Positions 6,052-10,698 of a stretch of 10,698 nucleotides of DNA are shown piece by piece. The notes under the pieces are model-generated. The model worked only from the letters and a program-made list of their open reading frames with translations, was not told where the DNA came from and ran no database searches. Source of the stretch: Candidatus Melainabacteria bacterium. GTDB taxonomy: Bacteria > Cyanobacteriota > Vampirovibrionia > Obscuribacterales > Obscuribacteraceae. Position 1 is the first letter of the stretch; each line of letters opens with the position of its first letter. Where the stretch lies: the NCBI GenBank assembly GCA_014380105.1, contig JACMKL010000323.1:1-10698 (forward strand), read 5' to 3'. Both the position numbers and the translations under genes were made by a program.

Positions 6052-7662
6052 ATGAACGGTAACGATTATCTAGAGCCAGAAATTCTTGCTGCCCGGCTCA
6101 CTGCCGAAGAGATTGTAAAAAGAAAACAGTGGCTTGAGTTCGAAAGTATTGATCCGGAATTGGTCCGCGATATCGATGAAATTATGGAAGAGAGTATTGA
6201 TGAACTCATGGACAGCATGTATCAGCATTTTCTTTCGTTCGAGGAGACCCGCAGTTTTTTCCCTAACGAACGGATTATTCAGTACGCACGTGAAGCACAG
6301 AAACAGTATTTTCTTCGTCTCGCTAAAGGTGCTTATGATGACGATTATGTGAATGATCGTCTGCGAGTAGGTTCGACTCATCATCGAATAGAACTTGATC
6401 CAAAATGGTACATCGGGGCATACAACCGCGCCGTAAGTTGGCTTTTGCCAAAATTGAGTGAGCGCAGCAATGACGACTCAGTCAAAATGATTGAGCACTC
6501 AAAAACTTTGATGAAGCTAATTTTCTTTGACATGGGTTTGGCGATTGAAAGCTATATCAGCGTAAAAGAGCAAGCTATCAAAAAGCATAGAGATGCGATT
6601 CAAGAGCTGGAAACGGAGAGAAGGGTCACCAAAAGCATTCTTGAGAGTTCTCCAATTGGTATCGTCAGTCTTGATGATAATTTTATTTGTTCTGAATGCA
6701 ATGAAGAATTCGTTGAGACGATGTCGGCCTCTAATCGCATCAATGTCATTGGAAAGCAATTGTTTGCAGTGGCTCCGCGCTTAACGAAAGAGCCGTTTAT
6801 CACAGTGATGCATACTGGCTTACCGTGCCGAAAAACTGCCATACCGCTTACTCTTACGCACGAAATTGGATTGGAACAAACCTATTGGGATTTAGCGGTT
6901 TGGCCAGTCAAAAATTTAGACGGCATTACTACAGGTTTGGTGGCGATGTTCGCAAATGTCACCGATCGGGTTTTGCTTCAACAGCAGCGCGAGGATTTTG
7001 TTGCCACTTTGACGCACGATTTGAAAACTCCAATTTCAGCAGCTAATAGAGCTGTAAGACTTATGCTCGAGGGAGATTTCGGACCTCTGAACGAAGAACA
7101 GAAAGAGATTCTGCAAACAATGTTTCAGAGTAATACGACCTTGTTCGGATTGGTTCAGACCTTGCTAGATGTCTATCGATTTGATAGCGGCGTCAAGGAA
7201 ATGGATCTCAAAATTTGCAATCTTTCCAATACGATTTCTCAGTTAGTAACTGAGATTATGCCACTCGCTAAAGAAAAGAAAGTTGAATTGAGAGCGATAC
7301 TTCCTCTAACTACTAAATCTGTTTTGATAGATGAGACCGAGATTCGTCGGGTTGTTCAGAATCTCATCGATAATTCTTTAAAATTTACTCCGACCGACGG
7401 AACAATTCTGGTTGTGCTCACTGAGGAAGAGGGCCGAACGATTGTTTCAGTTGAAGATTCCGGTAAAGGAATTTCTGAGGAGAATATGCCTAAGTTATTT
7501 CAAAGATTTTGGCAAGCTGGTTCTGCTGGTCGTTACTATGCTAGTACAGGCTTAGGTCTGTATTTGAGTCGCAAGATTATCGAAGGTCACGGCGGTCGCA
7601 TCTGGTGTGAGAGTGAATTTGGGAAAGGCAGCGCATTCCGTTTTTCAATCAATCATGGCTAG
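6052..7662 (+). CDS. Globin-coupled sensor histidine kinase (protoglobin-PAS-HisKA-HATPase)
   Basis: A 536-residue soluble sensor kinase without membrane segments. Residues about 15-170 match the protoglobin/globin-coupled sensor fold: the diagnostic run VGSTHHRIELDPKWYIGAY (106-124) places the proximal heme ligand at H110, with F60 or Y57 as possible distal-side residues. A short coiled-coil (171-195) leads to a PAS-like domain (about 193-308), then HisKA with phospho-acceptor H322 (THDLKTP), and a HATPase_c domain with N-box N437/N441, G1 DSGKG (469-473) and G2 STGLGL (498-503). Globin-coupled sensors bind O2, NO or CO through heme; this one presumably controls autophosphorylation and transfer to D68 of the divergent NarL-type regulator. 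Its ribosome site is weak (GAGAG near 6043). The coding region is followed by a strong hairpin at 7756-7786. Confidence 0.94.
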   Translation: MNGNDYLEPEILAARLTAEEIVKRKQWLEFESIDPELVRDIDEIMEESIDELMDSMYQHFLSFEETRSFFPNERIIQYAREAQKQYFLRLAKGAYDDDYVNDRLRVGSTHHRIELDPKWYIGAYNRAVSWLLPKLSERSNDDSVKMIEHSKTLMKLIFFDMGLAIESYISVKEQAIKKHRDAIQELETERRVTKSILESSPIGIVSLDDNFICSECNEEFVETMSASNRINVIGKQLFAVAPRLTKEPFITVMHTGLPCRKTAIPLTLTHEIGLEQTYWDLAVWPVKNLDGITTGLVAMFANVTDRVLLQQQREDFVATLTHDLKTPISAANRAVRLMLEGDFGPLNEEQKEILQTMFQSNTTLFGLVQTLLDVYRFDSGVKEMDLKICNLSNTISQLVTEIMPLAKEKKVELRAILPLTTKSVLIDETEIRRVVQNLIDNSLKFTPTDGTILVVLTEEEGRTIVSVEDSGKGISEENMPKLFQRFWQAGSAGRYYASTGLGLYLSRKIIEGHGGRIWCESEFGKGSAFRFSINHG

Positions 7663-7725
7663 TGTGCGGCCAAAGGCAAAGTTTTGTACGCTAGGGAAAG
7701 CTGTTCCACCTGCCTTCTATCAATG

Positions 7726-7739
7726 GCAGCGGCGGCTGC
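7726..7739 (+). other. GC-rich hairpin after the kinase gene
   Basis: GCAGC (7726-7730) and GCTGC (7735-7739) can pair around a GGCG loop. An overlapping alternative pairs CTGCC (7710-7714) with GGCAG (7725-7729). No T-run follows, so by itself this is not a terminator; it could add RNA structure ahead of the stronger hairpin downstream. Confidence 0.25.
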
Positions 7740-7755
7740 ATTGCGCCTCCGTTAG

Positions 7756-7786
7756 AAAGTAAACTCAAAATCCTTGAGTTTACTTT
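7756..7786. terminator. Bidirectional terminator hairpin between kinase and Usp5
   Basis: AAAGTAAACTCAA (7756-7768) and its exact inverted copy (7774-7786) form a 13-bp stem with a 5-base loop (AATCC). T-rich bases end the arm on the plus strand (ACTTTTAG) and, by symmetry, on the minus strand (ACTTTCTAAC). It sits between the convergent kinase and Usp5 genes, 94 bases after the kinase stop, and is the strongest hairpin seen in the window. Confidence 0.7.
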
Positions 7787-7803
7787 TAGTCTGTAGATGT
7801 TTG

Positions 7804-8301
7804 TTAGATGAGGGTGAGGCTCTTTGGTCGTTCGCTTTCCTCTGACTTCAGGCTGGGTATCTGTGCTGCTCGGATAATGATTACTCAGCACGGTGCGTTC
7901 GAGACTAAATATTGAGAAACACTGCCAAGGAGAACGCGGTCTAGACCCTTTCGTCCATGACTGCCGACGAATAAAACGTCTGGCTGCCATTCCTTTATTT
8001 CTAAAAGTATCTCTTCCTTAGGAAAACCCTTGCTGATTTTCGTGCTGACTATCATGTTCTCCATATTTTGGGTCAGCGCTTTAGCCGTGTCCTCTAAAAC
8101 TTGATTCTCTAAATCTTGGGTCTTAAGCATCAAATCGTCTAAAATCGGACCCGGCAAGAATGCCAGTAGGCTTCCAATACGAATGTCTTCATTTACTGCC
8201 AAGACCCTAAATTCCGTCTCTGGCGCCCAAGAATGTTTCAGCACAAACGCTGTGATCTCCCTTGCATAGTCGGGATCGTTTACGGCAATTAACACTTTCA
8301 T
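7804..8301 (-). CDS. Universal stress protein, UspA family (Usp5), interrupted by in-frame TGA
   Basis: The UspA fold begins MKVLIAVNDP and continues through a canonical loop, GSHG (113-116), nine residues, GS (126-127), to SNAPC at residue 138. TGA then follows at 7887-7885. Read on in the same frame, the sequence gives VIIIRAAQIPSLK and ends at TAA (7806-7804), about 26 residues later. VIIIR is exactly the expected last beta strand (CDVMVIR in Usp3, CSAIVVR in Usp6). A single C-to-G change from TCA (Ser) would explain the stop. The product may be a 138-residue protein missing beta5, a readthrough product, or a young pseudogene; sequencing error is also possible. ATG 8301 is preferred over GTG 8313, with AGGTGAGAG upstream. 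It shares the unusual V-[NS]-D-P beginning with divergent Usp6, marking them as a subtype. Confidence 0.8.
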
Positions 8302-8360
8302 ATTCACTCTCACCTGCGAATGTTGAACACTTTTCTAGCTTGGCAGCATTCCGGTGATCA

Positions 8361-8416
8361 CACATCGTCCAAAAGAAGTGTCAGTTCTTAAGAACTAGTC
8401 ACGATGGATGATACGG
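8361..8416. promoter_or_regulatory. Candidate operator region of the divergent Usp5/Usp6 promoters
   Basis: A perfect 14-bp palindrome, AGTTCTTAAGAACT, lies at 8383-8396. It is flanked on the minus strand by GGACGATGTG (8370-8361, pointing to Usp5) and on the plus strand by GGATGATACGG (8406-8416, pointing to Usp6). The latter differs by one base from an element in the Usp3/Usp4 spacer. The near-symmetric layout in a divergent promoter region suggests shared control of both genes. The binding protein is unknown. Confidence 0.4.
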
Positions 8417-8466
8417 CTTACTTATCTAAGAGTTAGATTGGTCATAGCAAGCTTTGAGGTATTGAT

Positions 8467-8940
8467 ATGAATGTTTTGGTGGCAGTTTCTGACCCTCTTT
8501 TTGGCGACGCAATTTTGAACTTTCTTTTAAAGCATCAGTGGCCGCATTCTGTCGAATTCAAGGTTATATCTGTTATTGAGCAAAATGGTACTACTCCTGC
8601 AAATTCGGGAGATGAATTTGAATTTTCCAAGAGCCTTGTAGACTCTGTCTCAGATCAATTGCATGCGGAATTTCCTGCTGCAGTGGTATCGAAAGTGATT
8701 TATTCTGGGAAGCCAGCGCCGGAAATTCTCAAGACTGCTAACGAATGGCAGGCAGATATGATCATCATTGGTTCACATGGAAAAACTGGTTTTGAACGTG
8801 CCATATTAGGAAGCGTCTCCAACGAAGTTGTTTCTAATTGCCGATGTTCGGCTATCGTTGTGCGGCGAGAAAATAGTGACATATTGAATATCGAATTTTC
8901 TGAGAATGATATTCCGGAAGCTATGAAATCTTATGTGTGA
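8467..8940 (+). CDS. Universal stress protein, UspA family (Usp6)
   Basis: A 157-residue UspA protein. It begins MNVLVAVSDP; like Usp5 it has an Asp-Pro where most family members have Asp/Glu-Ser. The ATP loop is canonical: GSHG (102-105), nine residues, GS (115-116), and the last strand CSAIVVRRE is intact, followed by an acidic tail of about 20 residues. ATP binding is therefore plausible. GAGG (8456-8459) is seven bases upstream of ATG 8467. The gene is divergent from Usp5 and convergent with the stress flavoprotein at 9017; only weak hairpins are seen in the 76-base spacer after it. Confidence 0.92.
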   Translation: MNVLVAVSDPLFGDAILNFLLKHQWPHSVEFKVISVIEQNGTTPANSGDEFEFSKSLVDSVSDQLHAEFPAAVVSKVIYSGKPAPEILKTANEWQADMIIIGSHGKTGFERAILGSVSNEVVSNCRCSAIVVRRENSDILNIEFSENDIPEAMKSYV

Positions 8941-8948
8941 TGTTGAAG

Positions 8949-8987
8949 CATTGAGGCGATTTGGCAATGATAAACGCAGCTTTGCTG
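8949..8987. other. Weak hairpins between convergent genes
   Basis: CATTG (8949-8953) can pair with CAATG (8965-8969), and CAGC (8977-8980) with GCTG (8984-8987) around TTT. They lie in the spacer between Usp6 and the stress flavoprotein gene, where a terminator is expected, but the stems are short and lack T-runs. Confidence 0.2.
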
Positions 8988-9016
8988 TAAATCGAAATGT
9001 AAGTAGTTAAAGACGC

Positions 9017-9535
9017 TCAGGCAGTTTCAGAGAATTTGATTTTCTCGTGCTGTGTGCCTTCACCTTCGTAAGCAGTACCAGAGACAACTGCTTTCACCAT
9101 TCCAAATAATTGGACGAGTGTCCCTGATGGTGCGTCCCAATATTCTGCAAATTCTGGTTTCACTTTCATAATTGCAATCAATGGATCTTCGGGACCTTTC
9201 GGAAACCATGCTTTGAGTAGCGGATTCCAGAGCTCTTCAACTTTGCTTTGATCTCTAAAAGTTTGAGCGGTGCCAGAAATCGAAACATATTTTTGCGACT
9301 TCTCGTCCATATAAACAAGATTGACTTGTTGTTGCTGACTGACTTCAGACACTTTCGCTGCGTTCGTATCAGTTAGAAACCATAGCGCGTCATCGAGATT
9401 CACTTCCTGAGTCGCCATCGGTCTACTTCTGAGCTGCCCGTTTTCATTGACAGTCGTGAGCATCGCAATTTTGATGTCTTTGATCAACTCTTGTAATTTT
9501 GTTTTAGAGTCGCCTTCATACTCGTGAACCTTCAT
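9017..9535 (-). CDS. General stress protein 26-like flavin-binding split-barrel protein (PNPOx family)
   Basis: A 172-residue protein of the pyridoxamine 5'-phosphate oxidase-like split-barrel superfamily, closest in pattern to the general stress protein 26 group (COG3871, Pyrid_ox_like). Evidence is the first strands AMLTTVNENGQLRSRPM (24-40), LWFLTDTN (51-58), the strand pair VNLVYMD...KYVSISGTA (71-90), and the helix-loop KAWFPKGPEDP (108-118) followed by strands ending in EYWD. Family members bind FMN or F420-type flavins as cytosolic dimers; many are stress-induced, with undefined reactions. The C-terminal tail (about 150-172) is Gly/Glu-rich. AAGGAG lies six bases before ATG 9535. It starts 10 bases after the DUF2383 gene ends, in the same direction, so the two form an operon. 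Confidence 0.9.
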   Translation of the reverse strand: MKVHEYEGDSKTKLQELIKDIKIAMLTTVNENGQLRSRPMATQEVNLDDALWFLTDTNAAKVSEVSQQQQVNLVYMDEKSQKYVSISGTAQTFRDQSKVEELWNPLLKAWFPKGPEDPLIAIMKVKPEFAEYWDAPSGTLVQLFGMVKAVVSGTAYEGEGTQHEKIKFSETA

Positions 9536-9545
9536 GCATTTCTCC

Positions 9546-9977
9546 TTAGTGAATAATTTTCTTGAGCATGCACATTTCGGTATGTGTTTGTTCCTGGTTT
9601 GGCAATAATTCGTTCTGGATTAGCTTGCGAACGCCAGCATCATCACACTTGACGAATTCATCGCGATAAATTTTTAGCCCGTGGTCTTCGCCTTCTTCAA
9701 GAAGGTCGATAGAAGTTTTGTCACCAATGGTGGCAGCTGAAGCTTCGAGAAATTTTGCAAATGATCCCCACGGTCCGGAATCTTCAGAAGCCTTTCCGCC
9801 CAGCGCGCAAATCTTGTCTCGCAGTTTTACGACACGATCTTGGTGCGCCATTTGGCACTTCATTAGTGTAGATGAGAACGCGCTGGTGTCTAATTTCTTC
9901 AGTGCAAGACTGTAAGTTTCTACAGCTGAAATTTCGCCGCGCAAAAGACCGTTCAGACAATCAATTGGTGTGTACAT
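9546..9977 (-). CDS. DUF2383 / PA2169-type ferritin-like four-helix protein
   Basis: A 143-residue helical protein matching the DUF2383 (PA2169 family) ferritin-like four-helix bundle. Acidic and His residues sit at helix positions where ferritin-like proteins hold metal: E15/E20 in the first helix, H45 in the second (AHQDRV), E94/E95 with H99 in the third (EEGEDH), and E129/H132 in the last (EQTH). Proteins of this family are typically stress-induced; a di-metal role is plausible but not established. Start ATG 9977 follows GAGGA at good spacing. It is the first gene of the unit with the stress flavoprotein. The upstream spacer (9978-10128) probably holds its promoter and a candidate GGACT element. 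Confidence 0.82.
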   Translation of the reverse strand: MYTPIDCLNGLLRGEISAVETYSLALKKLDTSAFSSTLMKCQMAHQDRVVKLRDKICALGGKASEDSGPWGSFAKFLEASAATIGDKTSIDLLEEGEDHGLKIYRDEFVKCDDAGVRKLIQNELLPNQEQTHTEMCMLKKIIH

Positions 9978-10015
9978 AAAATGTCCTCTTGAGCGTCCCC
10001 GGGTGTTTGCCTGGA

Positions 10016-10079
10016 AGACTGCCCAGAAGTCTATCGGTTCCTGCTCGGTCGCCGATATCTACACTACATACAAAAGTCC
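10016..10079. promoter_or_regulatory. Inverted repeats and GGACT element upstream of the DUF2383 operon
   Basis: AGACT (10016-10020) pairs with AGTCT (10028-10032), and TATCGG (10032-10037) with CCGATA (10052-10057). Further upstream, on the minus strand facing the operon, GGACTTTTGTATG occupies 10079-10067; its GGACT-N3-GTAT pattern also fits GGACTACCGTAT at 4562-4573. These could be regulator sites, but each is short enough to occur by chance. Confidence 0.25.
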
Positions 10080-10128
10080 GTGCAACTCAGTGTAAGGGAG
10101 TTACAGCTCTGTGCTTGCTCTTAATCCT

Positions 10129-10698
10129 TTATGGCTGCGGATTAGGCAGCCCATTCGGATTTTGAATTGGTGTCTGTGCTGGAGAAGAGTAATTTGGTGA
10201 GCCCGGAGCGATAGGCGTTGACTCAGCATATGATGGGGAAGTTGGTGAGGTAGATGTCGTAGACGTTGTACTGGACGGAGTCGTGCCATCATTAAACTGA
10301 ACAGGAGCTGGCTTGGTCATTGTGACAAACGCAAAGAAGCCACCCATCATCACTATAACAAGCACTGCAATCATCAAATAGCCGGAAGAAGTGTTTGGCT
10401 TGTCACGATTACTTGGTGTGTAAGCTTCTGGTGCACCAAATGGTTTGTCAGGCGATGATGTAATACTAGACTGGTATTGAGCGTAATTTTTCATCCATTG
10501 TGGCGCGTCGGCAGGAACCGGCTGAGGCGCCGATGCCGAACCGCCTACAGAAGGCGAAGGAATTGAATTCAACTCGTTCATCATATTGCGGATGTTCGGG
10601 TCGATTCCGTCAACGCTTGCCGCAGGGGCGTTTGGCGCTGTTAGTCCAGGAGTCGGAATTGAATTGAGCGCAGAAAGGTCAATTCCGTTTGGCGATGC
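10129..10698 (-). CDS. Proline-rich single-pass membrane protein (N-terminus outside window)
   Basis: The frame is open from the window edge (10698) to TAA at 10131-10129, so the true start is not visible; the internal ATG at 10584 is probably not the start. The visible 189 residues begin with a low-complexity Pro/Ala/Ser region holding two imperfect copies of a GID...LNSIP[T/S]P unit (coded about 10684-10639 and 10610-10552). A polar segment follows, then one strong transmembrane helix (GYLMIAVLVIVMMGGFFAFV, about 67-86 counting from the ATG at 10584) and a Ser/Thr/Pro-rich tail of about 65 residues ending in NPQP. The layout suggests a membrane-anchored protein with disordered domains on both sides. 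I recognise no family and infer no function. Confidence 0.7.
   Translation of the reverse strand, partial: ASPNGIDLSALNSIPTPGLTAPNAPAASVDGIDPNIRNMMNELNSIPSPSVGGSASAPQPVPADAPQWMKNYAQYQSSITSSPDKPFGAPEAYTPSNRDKPNTSSGYLMIAVLVIVMMGGFFAFVTMTKPAPVQFNDGTTPSSTTSTTSTSPTSPSYAESTPIAPGSPNYSSPAQTPIQNPNGLPNPQP

Noticed and set aside
7885..7887. Selenocysteine codon or general TGA recoding in Usp5
   Set aside because: Usps are not known selenoproteins, no selenium machinery is visible, and TGA ends several other genes in the window.
7691..7990. 99-residue open frame on the minus strand
   Set aside because: It crosses the terminator hairpin and the 3' part of Usp5 in another frame; composition is Pro/Arg/Ser-rich and not protein-family-like.
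10101..10292. 63-residue His/Leu/Arg-rich open frame on the minus strand
   Set aside because: It is a frame-shifted reading of the low-complexity tail of the membrane protein gene.
1..10698. CRISPR array, tRNA, rRNA, insertion sequence or att site
   Set aside because: No regularly spaced repeats, cloverleaf, transposase frame or flanking direct repeats were found on reading both strands.

Overview
The window is bacterial chromosome, AT-leaning by eye (GC roughly mid-40s percent), with compact genes, clear Shine-Dalgarno sites and short divergent or convergent spacers. No ribosomal or other strong taxonomic marker is present. Tandem UspA arrays with a soluble globin-coupled histidine kinase and a YgaP-type rhodanese would fit an environmental lineage such as the non-photosynthetic Cyanobacteria/Melainabacteria (for example Obscuribacterales), but this is a low-confidence guess.

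Layout. 1-1712 (+): two tandem RecF/OLD-like ATPases (COG4637 type), the first cut by the window edge. 1829-2353 (+): a rhodanese with two membrane helices, the same architecture and length as E. coli YgaP. 2470-4509 (-): a cluster read right to left, namely a universal stress protein (Usp3), a small two-helix membrane protein, a decayed Usp relic, then Usp2 and Usp1 with an ATGA stop/start overlap. 4673-5128 (+): Usp4, divergent from Usp3. 5175-5975 (-): a NarL/FixJ response regulator. 6052-7662 (+): a soluble protoglobin-PAS-HisKA-HATPase kinase, divergent from the regulator. 7804-8301 (-): Usp5, interrupted by an in-frame TGA just before its last beta strand. 8467-8940 (+): Usp6, divergent from Usp5. 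9017-9977 (-): a two-gene unit of a DUF2383 ferritin-like protein and a general-stress flavin-binding (pyridoxamine-oxidase-like) protein. 10129-10698 (-): the C-terminal part of a proline-rich single-pass membrane protein that runs off the window.

Reading as a whole. A heme-globin sensor kinase and a NarL-type regulator sit in the middle of six intact or nearly intact Usp genes plus redox and stress proteins. This resembles in composition the mycobacterial DosS/DosT-DosR dormancy regulon (heme sensor kinase, NarL-family regulator, many Usps), but with a globin domain instead of GAF-heme. I infer a local oxygen, NO or redox stress module. Support from DNA sites is suggestive only: palindromes and GGAC-containing elements lie in several of the divergent or upstream spacers. 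The main oddities are the in-frame TGA in Usp5, the Usp relic, loss of ATP-motif residues in some Usp paralogues, and the small membrane protein embedded in the Usp cluster. No RNA gene, CRISPR array or insertion sequence was seen, and no gene-free stretch exceeds 300 bases.
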